Positions 40,644-49,248 of a stretch of 64,000 bases of DNA are shown here, one piece after another; within the stretch, counting starts at the first letter, position 1, and each line of letters begins with the position of its first letter. Both the position numbers and the translations under genes were made by a program. This DNA is from Marinobacter maroccanus (GTDB lineage: Bacteria; Pseudomonadota; Gammaproteobacteria; Pseudomonadales; Oleiphilaceae). A model generated the notes under the pieces. That model saw only the letters and a list, made by a program, of their open reading frames with translations, searched no databases and was not told where the DNA came from. The DNA lies in contig NZ_PSSX01000001.1 in assembly GCF_002933275.1 (NCBI RefSeq), positions 484,995-548,994 on the forward strand, in the 5' to 3' direction.

Positions 40644-42859
40644 TGTCACTGATGCAAGCGACCGTAACCACAGTGGCCGATTATCCCGGCCTGTTGTGCG
40701 CCTTCGACTTTTCGCAGACCGACACCCAAACTCTGGAAGCCGTCAGCACCAACGGGGCAATATCTGGCACTGTTACGTTTCCTCAAGGGGTTACGATCGG
40801 GGGCGACGGCGTGAATCTGGATGGTACCCAGAGCGCGCAATTTGCCGGAGACTCAGGCGATACGCCGCTGACAGTGCTGTTTATCGTTACGCCGACGACA
40901 GCGGACACTTTCGAGCTCTATCATAACTCTTACGCCTCAAGGGACACGATTCTGTCCGTCGAGGCGGGGAACCCGAGGTTCTATTACAAGTCGGCCTACA
41001 ACAACTCGGAAAACACGATAAACCACACCGCCGCGATCAGCCTCGACAAGGTGAACCTGATCGGTTTTCACACCAAAAACCGAGAGTCCAATGGTCAATA
41101 CTCTCTTGAGCTTGGCCTTGCAGGCGAGACGGTAAACCGTGAGAGCGCGGTTTTTGGTAGAGGCCCGTATCACTCTTATTCATCCGCGACCCTTTTCAGA
41201 TCAGCGTTCGCAGGCATAGCCAACGGCATGCTGGTTTTCGACCGCCAACTAACAGAAGCCGAGCTAGACGAAATACTCTACAGCCTGAATATATACGGGC
41301 AGATTTCACTACCAACAAACCTCAACCCCGACCGGTTTCAGAGTGGTGCAGTGCTGACAGCAGGCCGTACTATCGAAGGCAACTTTGAACTGCCGGCTGG
41401 CGGGTCAACGCTCTCGCACTTTTCTACCTCTCAGAAAGGCACGCCGCTGGAATTTGTAGCCTTCGACACTGACGAGGACGGAAGCGTCTACAAAACCTCC
41501 CCCTTAGACCCTAGTACGGCAAGCGAGTTGGACTTTCAGGCCATCCTTGGAGGCAGCGGCGGAGGCGACAGCGGGCAAAGCTCGAAGGTTTCCGGTGTCG
41601 TCCAGATCGACGGCACACCCGCCAAGCGCACGGTGCGAGCTTTCGGGTACGACCCAACTGCCCACGGCCTTGACGGGGCAACGGTAAACCTAAGCAAGTC
41701 CCTGGGCCACTCGACCAGCGACCCCGAAACCGGCGAGTACACCATCGACCTGCTGTCGGGCTATGACAAGCGGATTTTTGTGGTGGCCTTCGACGACTAC
41801 GGCGACGACTTCACCCCGGATATGACCGTGGCCGTGGGCGACCGCATCCACCCTACCACCCCGAACGGGCACGTCTGGGAGTGCACCGGTGCCGGAACCC
41901 TGCCGAGCGAGGAACCGACGTGGGTGGTGGACACCGAAACCACCCAGCTCTACGGCACCGCCTCGATGATCGCCAAGCCGTTCTATCGGCCAATGGTCCA
42001 CGGCCCGGTATTGCCAGAGATTTACACCCCCGAAGTGCCCGGCGCAGGGCCGCAGCCTCTGTACATCGTAGGCGCCGGCTTTGACCACAGCGCCGTACTC
42101 AAGCCTGACGGCACCGTGGCGGTTTGGGGTGGCAACTATTGGGGCCAGGTAAGCGATTACCCAGCAGGGCTTTCCAACGTGGTTGCCATCGCTTGCGGCG
42201 GTTACTTCACCGCAGCTTTGAAAGACGACGGCAGCATTGTCGTATGGGGTGGAACCAGCAGCGCGGAAGCCAGCCCGCCCGCCAACGGGCCTTATGTTCA
42301 GATCGCTGGCAACGCCTACAACGGCGCAGCAATTAGGGAGGACGGCACCGTCGACGTCTGGGGCAGAGATGGCCTGACAGTTCCGGCCACCGTAAATAGC
42401 GTCGGCGCCAAATTCATCGAAGGCTGGGGCGACTTCTTCCTGGCCGTGCTAAACGACGGCTCAGTGGTTCGGATTGGCCCAGGTCCAACCATACCCGCAG
42501 ACCTGCCACCGGTCGCCTTTGCAGGCGCTGGCCGCAACCACGGCTATGTCATTTTCGAGGATGGAACCGTTCAAGGCTTCGGCGACAACGGCAGCGGCCA
42601 GATAAACACACCCGCCGGGTTTGGCGACTGCCGACAAATAGCTGGTGGCCGTTATCACACTATCGCCCTGACCCAAGGAGGTGCACTTGAACACTGGGGT
42701 TCTGTTAGCTCTGGCGTAGGCCAATTGCCGGCAGGTAGCGACTTCATCGCTATGTCCTCCGGAAAGGATATCTGCCTCGCGGTTCGTCAGGACGGCACGG
42801 TAGAAACATGGGGCACCGGTGATCCCGTTCCCTCTGGCGTCACCGCCAAGGTGAGCTAA
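40643..42859 (+). CDS. Candidate receptor-binding fibre: LamG-like N-domain plus RCC1-like repeats (738 aa)
   Basis: Residues 1-230 read as a concanavalin/LamG-like beta sandwich (GDGVNLDGTQSAQFAGDSGD, SLELGLAGETVN, MLVFDRQLTEAELDEILYSL). A middle region (about 310-470) follows a Pro/Gly linker. The C-terminal ~260 residues hold six to seven RCC1-type repeats, each with the pattern G-x-x-x-x-x-A-(V/I)-x-x-D-G-(T/S)-V-x-x-W-G, for example SAVLKPDGTVAVWGG and TAALKDDGSIVVWGG. The combination at the end of the tail module suggests host-surface recognition; this is inference. The LamG part has lower GC than its neighbours. Confidence 0.65.
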   Translation: MSLMQATVTTVADYPGLLCAFDFSQTDTQTLEAVSTNGAISGTVTFPQGVTIGGDGVNLDGTQSAQFAGDSGDTPLTVLFIVTPTTADTFELYHNSYASRDTILSVEAGNPRFYYKSAYNNSENTINHTAAISLDKVNLIGFHTKNRESNGQYSLELGLAGETVNRESAVFGRGPYHSYSSATLFRSAFAGIANGMLVFDRQLTEAELDEILYSLNIYGQISLPTNLNPDRFQSGAVLTAGRTIEGNFELPAGGSTLSHFSTSQKGTPLEFVAFDTDEDGSVYKTSPLDPSTASELDFQAILGGSGGGDSGQSSKVSGVVQIDGTPAKRTVRAFGYDPTAHGLDGATVNLSKSLGHSTSDPETGEYTIDLLSGYDKRIFVVAFDDYGDDFTPDMTVAVGDRIHPTTPNGHVWECTGAGTLPSEEPTWVVDTETTQLYGTASMIAKPFYRPMVHGPVLPEIYTPEVPGAGPQPLYIVGAGFDHSAVLKPDGTVAVWGGNYWGQVSDYPAGLSNVVAIACGGYFTAALKDDGSIVVWGGTSSAEASPPANGPYVQIAGNAYNGAAIREDGTVDVWGRDGLTVPATVNSVGAKFIEGWGDFFLAVLNDGSVVRIGPGPTIPADLPPVAFAGAGRNHGYVIFEDGTVQGFGDNGSGQINTPAGFGDCRQIAGGRYHTIALTQGGALEHWGSVSSGVGQLPAGSDFIAMSSGKDICLAVRQDGTVETWGTGDPVPSGVTAKVS

Positions 42860-44763
42860 TGGCCTACGCACCCGAAACCGACCCGCTCGCCGTCGTCCTA
42901 GACCTCAGCAGCCAGTACAGCCCGGTACTGGACCCGCTCGCGCTGGATTTCGATCTGGCCGAGTCGGGCGGTTTCATCTATCGCAAGCCCCCGCTGGCCG
43001 TGACCCACGGCTACCTGAGCGCACAGGCCAGCCAGCAGGCCGCCGACCGGCGCGAACAGGGGCATGCCCTCGCCAACCCAGAGGACGGCAGCGGCAGGCA
43101 CCACCGGAGCGAGCAGGCCCGCGTGCTGAGTCTCGACGGCTACGCCAGCGGCTGGGATCGCGTGCCACCCAAGGACAAGGGGCAAAACCCCTACAGCGGC
43201 GACGAGGCCACCCCGCTCGATCTCAAGGCCGAGCGCGCCCGCTGGGCCAAAGTACCCGAGCGAGACGACCCCGCCGGCTATGGCCGACAGGCGTGGGACG
43301 TTCAGACGCCGAAGGACCGGCGCGCCGATCAGAGCTTCAACGACCCGCGCGATCACAACGTCACCAGCACCGCCAGAGCCTCCGATTCAATCCTGAACTG
43401 GCAGGCCCCGCCGCCGGAAGTGGTCAACCTGGAACAGGACGAAACCCTCAACCTGGTGCGCTCACCTTACACCCCGCCCGGGGCGCTGGTGGTGGATTTC
43501 GAGCTGGTGCCGGAGGCCCTGCTGGTCGAGGTGAAGCCCCCGACCCGATCCGTGGACAGTCAGCCCGACCGCCCCGGCTGGTCGCTCAAGGAGGCGCTGG
43601 ACGGGCGCACGATCCACCCGTGGGACAGAAAGCCCCGGATCGGTACTGAGATCGAGTTCCCCAGCGCCATCGAACCCGACGCGCCCCTCGGCGATCCACC
43701 CGAGGAACCGGAAAACAAGAGGACGTATCTGATTATGAACGCCAGCAGCCTGATCGAAGTCACCAGCAACACCCCGCTGGAGTTCAAGGATCTAACCATC
43801 GGCCTCGATGCCGACAGCTTCGCCTGGACAATGAGCTGCACCATCCTGAACCGCGCCAGCATGAACCTGATCCGGCCAACGTCAGAAGGCCCCGCCGAGG
43901 TGATCGCCACCATCAACGGGCACGCCTGGCGGTTTGTGGTGGAGCGGTACAGCCTCGACCGCCGATTCGCGCGCGAAGCCTATCAGGTGAAAGGGGTTTC
44001 CCGATCGCAACTGCTGGCGGCCCCCTACGCGCCGAAGCGCACCGGCAGGATCACCACCCAGACCAGCGCCACCCAGGCCATGACCGAGCAGCTTCAATTC
44101 ACCGGCTTTTCAGTCACCCGGCAGCAGGGCCTGACCGATTACGTGATCCCGGCCGATGCGTGGGGATGGGATCAGAAAACCGCGATGGAAGTGGTCGCCG
44201 AGCTGGCAGCCGCGCAGGGGGCGATTGTGGTGCCGGATCGCGACACCGACGAGCTCCACATCAAACACCGGTACAAGCTGGTCGGGCCGTGGGCCTATGA
44301 CGACCAGCCCATCGAGTTCGTCGACGCGATCGTTCAGGACACCATGACCATCAGCTACGCCAGCCAGTGGGAGCCGCAGCCCGAATACAACGCCGTGTTC
44401 GTCTCCGGCGTGACCGACGGCGTGGCGGTTGACGTGATCCGGCAGGGCACTGCGGGCGACAAGCCAGCGCCGGACATTTTCGACGACCTCAACGTCGAGG
44501 CGTACCAGTGCAGGGAGCGGGGCATGGCCGCGATCGCCGCCGGCGGGAATCAGGAGATCGTCACCCTTGAAACCATCCTGCCGACCTCCGGCAGCCCCGG
44601 GCTGATCGAGCCGGCGATGATCGTCGAGTTCCGCGATACGCAGGAGCCGGCCAACACCTGGCGCGGTAACGTGCTGAGCAACAGCATCAACGTCGGCAAG
44701 CCCGGTACCGGCCGAGTCACCCAGACCATCAAGATCGAGAGACACCACTATGGCAACAGTTAA
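42859..44763 (+). CDS. Tail hub-like protein with long disordered N-terminus (634 aa)
   Basis: The first ~290 residues are charged, proline-rich and low in hydrophobic residues, with repeated PLAVVLDLS / PLALDFDL / GALVVDFEL segments. From ~residue 290 a folded domain appears (YLIMNASSLIEVTSNTPLEF, FAWTMSCTILNRASM, FVVERYSLDRRFAREAYQVK, AMEVVAELAAAQGAIVVPDR, YNAVFVSGVTDG) that resembles the gpD/gp27-like tail hub of phage tails. The N-terminal part is unrecognised. It overlaps both neighbours (1 bp and 14 bp). Confidence 0.6.
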   Translation: MAYAPETDPLAVVLDLSSQYSPVLDPLALDFDLAESGGFIYRKPPLAVTHGYLSAQASQQAADRREQGHALANPEDGSGRHHRSEQARVLSLDGYASGWDRVPPKDKGQNPYSGDEATPLDLKAERARWAKVPERDDPAGYGRQAWDVQTPKDRRADQSFNDPRDHNVTSTARASDSILNWQAPPPEVVNLEQDETLNLVRSPYTPPGALVVDFELVPEALLVEVKPPTRSVDSQPDRPGWSLKEALDGRTIHPWDRKPRIGTEIEFPSAIEPDAPLGDPPEEPENKRTYLIMNASSLIEVTSNTPLEFKDLTIGLDADSFAWTMSCTILNRASMNLIRPTSEGPAEVIATINGHAWRFVVERYSLDRRFAREAYQVKGVSRSQLLAAPYAPKRTGRITTQTSATQAMTEQLQFTGFSVTRQQGLTDYVIPADAWGWDQKTAMEVVAELAAAQGAIVVPDRDTDELHIKHRYKLVGPWAYDDQPIEFVDAIVQDTMTISYASQWEPQPEYNAVFVSGVTDGVAVDVIRQGTAGDKPAPDIFDDLNVEAYQCRERGMAAIAAGGNQEIVTLETILPTSGSPGLIEPAMIVEFRDTQEPANTWRGNVLSNSINVGKPGTGRVTQTIKIERHHYGNS

Positions 44764-44983
44764 TCCGTGGAAGCGCTTTCAGCGGCTGCTGCCGCGCGCG
44801 GGCCGGTACACCGTCACGATCAACACCGTGAACAGCGACGGCACCAGCACCGCCACCCGGCGGGACGGGCAGACGGTCAGGCTCAAGGGCGGGCTAGTCG
44901 CCGCGGGGAAAAAGGCGTGGGTAGAAGGGGAGCAGATCATCGGCGAAGCGCCAGATCTGCCCACTGCGACGCAGTTCGTTTAA
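44750..44983 (+). CDS. Small tail-module protein (77 aa)
   Basis: Short beta-rich basic protein: GRYTVTINTVNSDGTSTATR followed by DGQTVRLKGGLVAAGKKAWV and EGEQIIGEAP. The OB-like G-x-x-V-x-x-G-x-x-V spacing is like that of small tail-needle/spike or chaperone proteins at the end of tail operons. Overlaps the hub-like gene by 14 bp and is the last rightward phage gene. Confidence 0.6.
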   Translation: MATVNPWKRFQRLLPRAGRYTVTINTVNSDGTSTATRRDGQTVRLKGGLVAAGKKAWVEGEQIIGEAPDLPTATQFV

Positions 44984-44993
44984 TGTTTGTGTA

Positions 44994-46145
44994 TTAGATG
45001 TTCAGTAGTGCCGAAGGGCCCAGTTTCTTTTTTACAGCTCGTTTGTTTCTTCTGTCCTTAAGGCTCATTTTTGAGATTGGTATTTCAACTCTGAAAGAGC
45101 CGTCACCGAGTGGAGAGTAGGTCTCAAAAATATCGAAGAAATTTTGTCCAGATATCTCATCTCTTAAATTTTTAATTATTGTTTTTAAGCCATCTCCATC
45201 TCTTAGATTTATATTGGATCTATCTAGGTCGTGGTAATATGCCATGACACTTTGCTTTTTCGAATCTAAATTTGTTCTGATATCTGTTTTTATTAGGTAC
45301 ATTCTTGTGCCATATAAAAATATATCGGCGGATCCGTCTTCGGTCTCTTTTACTTGCAGTGAAGGGGGAATGTATGCATCGAAGTCCAATGATTTTCGCA
45401 CAGCCGCCGCCGTGTTTCTGGTGTACTTGAATAGCAAGATGTAGTAGATGGTCTCCGCATGAATGCTGTCCAAGATTTCATATATCGAGGTGACTGCATG
45501 ACTTCGATTAGAGAGAAATACACCAAAGCTACCAGCCGCCAACTCTTGCTTTCCCGGCATTCCATACCACCAAGATAACAATTTATTTTTTACACTAATT
45601 CTTTTCTTTCTTGGTATCTCAATGTTGTGATCGAGATAGAAGATCATGTTTGAGACACAGTTGTAAAAGAAAGATTCGAGTCGGCCAGCGGATAAATTGT
45701 AACCGCCGTTGTTTGACCTGTAGTGAGGCTCTAATTCGTCAAGAATAGCTCTGATCAAATAGCAAAAAGTTTGTGGTACTGATCCTGATCCGTGGGACTT
45801 TAACTCGAGATCATATGATAGCTTTCGTAACTCTTTAAGCTTATCTGCAGTGAGTGGCTTTCCTGAGTCTATTTCGACTTTGTCAATTTCTTGGAGAATT
45901 TCTAGGGCATAAGCTGTTAGTTCAAAGTTCCGTTCCCGAACGATTTTAAATCTTGCCTTGATATCCTCCTCCTGGAGCAAGCTGCGAATACCCTTGGCCC
46001 CAAAGTATGCGGCTCCTAACGCTGCTATCCCTAATGCCAAGCTTTCGAAGGTATTGGCATAGTCTACTAGCGTAAGAGTTGTCTCGGATACTGAGGCTGC
46101 GCTTGCAATCTGATGGCTTACTTCTGAAGCGGGTACGGGCGGCAT
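44994..46145 (-). CDS. Unknown membrane-linked protein, right-end prophage cargo (383 aa)
   Basis: Markedly AT-richer than the tail genes and on the opposite strand, the signature of a lysogenic cargo gene. One hydrophobic helix near residue 35-55 (LALGIAALGAAYFGAKGIRS) is followed by a helical coiled segment and a large cytoplasmic alpha/beta portion (FFYNCVSNMIFYLDHNIE, VFLSNRSHAVTSIYEILDSI, DIFLYGTRMYLIKTDIRTNL, QNFFDIFETYSPLGDG). No family recognised. An exclusion or anti-phage role is possible by position alone. Confidence 0.6.
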   Translation of the reverse strand: MPPVPASEVSHQIASAASVSETTLTLVDYANTFESLALGIAALGAAYFGAKGIRSLLQEEDIKARFKIVRERNFELTAYALEILQEIDKVEIDSGKPLTADKLKELRKLSYDLELKSHGSGSVPQTFCYLIRAILDELEPHYRSNNGGYNLSAGRLESFFYNCVSNMIFYLDHNIEIPRKKRISVKNKLLSWWYGMPGKQELAAGSFGVFLSNRSHAVTSIYEILDSIHAETIYYILLFKYTRNTAAAVRKSLDFDAYIPPSLQVKETEDGSADIFLYGTRMYLIKTDIRTNLDSKKQSVMAYYHDLDRSNINLRDGDGLKTIIKNLRDEISGQNFFDIFETYSPLGDGSFRVEIPISKMSLKDRRNKRAVKKKLGPSALLNI

Positions 46146-46164
46146 GAGCTAATCCCTTGCAGGC

Positions 46165-46620
46165 TTAATAGTTTCGATAGTAGCCGTTCCAATCACTGAC
46201 ACATCCGTTCTCAAAGTAAACATAGTTCGATGAATAGCCAGGATAGTGATAAGACCACTGTGTCAGCATCCCAGTTCTTACACTGTTTGGTGAGCCCCAT
46301 GATCGCCTAACGTCAGCAGGCTTCATTCCCCTAACGATTTTGTTCTGGATAATTAACCGCCTTAGGTCTGATGAGTTGATGTAAGGGCAATCGTCATCAG
46401 AAGAGGAACTAGTTTGCTTTTTGGGCTTGTAGGTCTGTACATCAGTGCCTGTATCCAGGCGCCCCCCAACCGTTACCGGATCAACAGTGATTTCCGCAGC
46501 ATTGTCACCGCATGGACTGTCTGAGAAGACGGTTTGGCCGTCCTGCTCGCATTGATATATCGCTGATGAAGCGAGGGTGGGGGCGACCAGGATGGCCGCA
46601 AGTAGAGTCCTTCTGAGCAT
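46165..46620 (-). CDS. Secreted DUF4124-type protein with SmpA-like C-terminus (151 aa)
   Basis: ATG at 46620 follows ggagattagc and starts a clear signal peptide MLRRTLLAAILVAPTLASSA. The mature N-terminus YQCEQDGQTVFSDSPCGDNA is a DUF4124-type repeat; the C-terminus RGMKPADVRRSWGSPNSVR with WSYHYPG and YVYFENGCV resembles the SmpA/OmlA-like fold. Predicted periplasmic. A host-derived or lysogenic-conversion gene; it lies 19 bp from the 383-aa gene on the same strand. Confidence 0.7.
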   Translation of the reverse strand: MLRRTLLAAILVAPTLASSAIYQCEQDGQTVFSDSPCGDNAAEITVDPVTVGGRLDTGTDVQTYKPKKQTSSSSDDDCPYINSSDLRRLIIQNKIVRGMKPADVRRSWGSPNSVRTGMLTQWSYHYPGYSSNYVYFENGCVSDWNGYYRNY

Positions 46621-46715
46621 GCTAATCTCCTTTTGCCACAGCGTAGTCGAGTTGAGCTGTCGAATGTGTAAAACACTGTTAAACAATGCGGAAGGCCAAA
46701 AGGAAATCCGAGCGC

Positions 46716-46734
46716 GGTGCTCCTATAGTGCTCC
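46716..46734. promoter_or_regulatory. Right-arm pair of gtgctcc sites
   Basis: ggtgctcc at 46716-46723 and gtgctcc at 46728-46734, with starts of gtgctcc 11 bp apart, exactly as in the pair at 9050/9061. They lie about 60-75 bp from the attR core, a usual distance for arm-type integrase sites. Confidence 0.5.
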
Positions 46735-46766
46735 AAAAACTATTTTTTTAGTTGCATCCGTCTGAA

Positions 46767-46877
46767 TTAAATAAGAAAAAACGAGTTATTGCTCCAATCC
46801 ATCATCGGGGCCACGCAGAAGCGGCGGGACGGGCCGGAGTTGTGGCGAGCGGCATCCAATGTGGGGGCTGCGGACAT
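46767..46877 (-). pseudogene. Displaced dusA 5' fragment (36 codons, ends in phage DNA)
   Basis: Reading from ATG at 46877: MSAAPTLDAARHNSGPSRRF then CVAPMMDW, followed by SNNSFFLI from phage DNA and a stop. This is the original start of dusA, cut at the attR core. RRFCVAPMMDW is identical in protein to the copy in intact dusA but differs at several third positions. It probably still has its original promoter. Confidence 0.85.
46793..46805. other. attR core
   Basis: The same 13 bases as 8907-8919, within the displaced dusA fragment. Confidence 0.85.
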
Positions 46878-47022
46878 TTCGGTAACCTATCTACGGAAAA
46901 CAGTTGTCAGTACGAAAATATTAGCGCGTTAGTTTAACAGGGTTGGGAGGGTGTTTGCCGTAAGGCTTTGGCGAAGTCTCATTGCCCGCTGCGCAACCCT
47001 GGATGCCGTTGTTTTCAGATCC

Positions 47023-48048
47023 TCAGGGAACCAGCTGTTTCACAATCTCCGCCGCTGAATGCTCCCGGCATCCCGACGCGTTCTGCCCACACCACAAGGG
47101 TGAAAAGTCTCCTGAACCGGTAGCCTCGGCGGCAGCCCGAAGTAGCGCAATGGCGCTGGTGGCGAGGGGGAACTCAGGTGCCTCCGGGGATACCGGGCCC
47201 AGCTCTCGCATCACTCGGTTCACAATGCCCCGGGCCGGTCCGCCTGAGAAAAGGTTGGTGATAGCGGTATGCCGGGCCTGGGGGCTTTTCAGTGCTTCCC
47301 GGTGCACGGGCTTGGTGGTCGCCTCCGGGCAGAGCAAAAACGCGGTTCCCATCTGGGCTGCGACTGCGCCGAGATCCAGAGCGGCTTTTACGCCCCGGGC
47401 CTCGGCAATGCCGCCGGCAGCAATCACCGGTACCTTCACCGCGGCGACGATCTGGGGCAACAGGGCAAAGATGCCTATCTGCGTAGTCATGTCTTTCGTC
47501 AGGAAAATACCTCGGTGGCCACCGGCCTCAAGGCCCTGGGCAATAATGGCGTCGGCACCGTGCTGCTCCAGCCAGAGGGCCTCCTCCACCGTGGTCGCGG
47601 TCGACAGGATCTTTGCGCCGGCCTTGCGCACCCGTTCAATCAGGGCAGGCTCCGGCAACCCGAAATGAAAACTCACCACCGCCGGGCGGAATTCCTCCAC
47701 CACAGCAGCGGCGTCTTCATTAAACGGCATACGCCCCGGTCCCGACGCTATGGAATCAGGATCGATACCGAATTCCTGATAATAGGGCGCGAGCGCCTCG
47801 CGCCACCTTTGCTCCCTGTCCGCATCCGGTGTTGGCGGCGTATGGGCAAAGAAGTTGAGATTGAACGGTCGGTCGGTGGCAGCTTTGAGAGCCTGAAGCT
47901 CTGACCGGAGGGCCTCCGGGCTCAGCATGGCACAGGGCAGGGAGCCCAGGCCTCCGGCATTCGAGACGGCGGCAGCCAGTCTGTGATCCTGAACGCCGGC
48001 CATGGGCGCCTGGATAATGGGAAGTTGTAGGCCGAGAAAGTCTTTCAT
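47023..48048 (-). CDS. Nitronate monooxygenase (2-nitropropane dioxygenase family)
   Basis: FMN-dependent TIM-barrel enzyme that oxidises propionate 3-nitronate and similar nitro compounds. The 341-aa protein starts LQLPIIQAPMAGVQDHRLAA and has QGLEAGGHRG (with the catalytic-type histidine), PVIAAGGIAEARGVKAALDL and GAVAAQMGTAFLLCPEA, all typical of class I enzymes. It is the first complete host gene after attR. Confidence 0.9.
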   Translation of the reverse strand: MKDFLGLQLPIIQAPMAGVQDHRLAAAVSNAGGLGSLPCAMLSPEALRSELQALKAATDRPFNLNFFAHTPPTPDADREQRWREALAPYYQEFGIDPDSIASGPGRMPFNEDAAAVVEEFRPAVVSFHFGLPEPALIERVRKAGAKILSTATTVEEALWLEQHGADAIIAQGLEAGGHRGIFLTKDMTTQIGIFALLPQIVAAVKVPVIAAGGIAEARGVKAALDLGAVAAQMGTAFLLCPEATTKPVHREALKSPQARHTAITNLFSGGPARGIVNRVMRELGPVSPEAPEFPLATSAIALLRAAAEATGSGDFSPLWCGQNASGCREHSAAEIVKQLVP

Positions 48049-48333
48049 GTTCGATCCTTGTCAGTGTCTCTGTACCACCTTCGGTCAGCTGGGCCCGGAA
48101 ATAATCCGGTATGGTCACCTTGGACATGGTGGTTGACCGGATCATAACATCGGCGATGAACTGGCTACCTCCGTACCGGGCTCGGAAGCGGAATTTGAAG
48201 GGCGATTGGGGAGTCATTAATTGTGTACCGTTCGGAAAGCGACGGTTCAGGCGCGGTCTGTTATCCTCACTAGCTTCCTATTTACTTTGGTCCGGCTTTG
48301 CCGGGTTTTATCTGTGGCAACGGGAGTGTGGTT

Positions 48334-49248
48334 ATGCCGGTAATGGTCCAGGCGCTGGTTCCGATCTTTGTCCTGATCATGCTTGGGCATGTATTCCGAC
48401 GTATTGGCTTTCCGGGTAGCGATTTCTGGCCCCAGGCTGAGCGGTTTACCTACTATGTGCTGTTCCCGGCCATGCTGGTTTTCAAGTTGGGGCAGGCCCG
48501 GTTACCGGCCTCCGCCTATGGCGACATTGCCTTGTTGATCGGTGCCATGCTGATTGCGATGACGCTGGTCCTGGTGTTCGCCCAATGGTTCTGGCGCTGG
48601 TCCGGTCCGGTTTTCTCTTCGGTTTACCAGGGGGCCATCCGGTTCAATTCCTATGTCGGTCTGGCTGCTGGCGGCATGCTACTGGGGGATCAGGGCCTGT
48701 CCCTCACGGCGATTGCAGTGGCCATCATGGTGCCGTTGCTGAACCTGCTCTGCATACTGATGTTTTCGCTGGTGGCCACGGAAGGACCGGTGAGATTGGT
48801 GCCGGTTTTCAAGGCGATCGTGACCAATCCTCTGATTGTGGGCTCGGTGATTGGCGTGGTCTGGAGTTTTTTCGAGATCGGGTTTCATCCGCTGATCGGC
48901 GGAATTCTCGAACCTCTCAGCAATCTGGCGTTGCCGATGGGGCTGATGACAGTCGGTGCCGGGCTTCAACTGAAAGCCCTGCGAGGCGCTTCCCTGCCTT
49001 TTATCGTCTCGTCCGCGCTGAAGCTGATTGGGTTTCCGGTGATGACTGCCGGGCTGGCAATGTTGCTGGGCCTTGAGGGACTGATGGTGCAGGTGGCCGT
49101 TCTGTTGGCGGCGCTTCCCACGGCCACCTCCGCCTATATTCTGGCTCGACAGCTTGGTGGTGATGCCCCCTTGATGGCGGGCATCATCAGTGGCCAGACC
49201 CTGCTGGCCATCGTCACCATTCCGTTAATGCTCAGTATCCTCTGGTAG
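48334..49248 (+). CDS. AEC-family (auxin efflux carrier-like) permease
   Basis: The 304-aa integral membrane protein has about ten hydrophobic helices in two similar halves, opening with VQALVPIFVLIMLGHVFRRI and ending with GIISGQTLLAIVTIPLMLSI. The family exports or imports organic acids and amino-acid derivatives; the substrate cannot be read from sequence. ATG at 48334 follows cgggag; a longer in-frame start at 48298 lacks a site. The 3' end overlaps convergent znuA by 24 bp. Confidence 0.88.
   Translation: MPVMVQALVPIFVLIMLGHVFRRIGFPGSDFWPQAERFTYYVLFPAMLVFKLGQARLPASAYGDIALLIGAMLIAMTLVLVFAQWFWRWSGPVFSSVYQGAIRFNSYVGLAAGGMLLGDQGLSLTAIAVAIMVPLLNLLCILMFSLVATEGPVRLVPVFKAIVTNPLIVGSVIGVVWSFFEIGFHPLIGGILEPLSNLALPMGLMTVGAGLQLKALRGASLPFIVSSALKLIGFPVMTAGLAMLLGLEGLMVQVAVLLAALPTATSAYILARQLGGDAPLMAGIISGQTLLAIVTIPLMLSILW

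Larger units (their letters stand above)
8907..46805. mobile_element. Complete-looking tailed-phage prophage inserted in dusA (37.9 kb)
   Basis: The boundaries are the two copies of the 13 bp core tccaatccatcat, one inside dusA and one in a displaced dusA 5' fragment. The interval contains integrase, repressor/Cro, early, replication, antiterminator, lysis, terminase, HK97-type head and non-contractile tail genes in lambdoid-like order, with no obvious inactivating frameshift in the structural genes. dusA is an established target of a dedicated tyrosine integrase family that sits next to, and divergent from, the gene, as seen here. Whether it can be induced is unknown. Confidence 0.95.

Noticed and set aside
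46878..46985. 18 bp repeat as a second attachment site
   Set aside because: It lies within int on the left side and 150 bp outside the core on the right; the 13 bp core at dusA explains both boundaries better.
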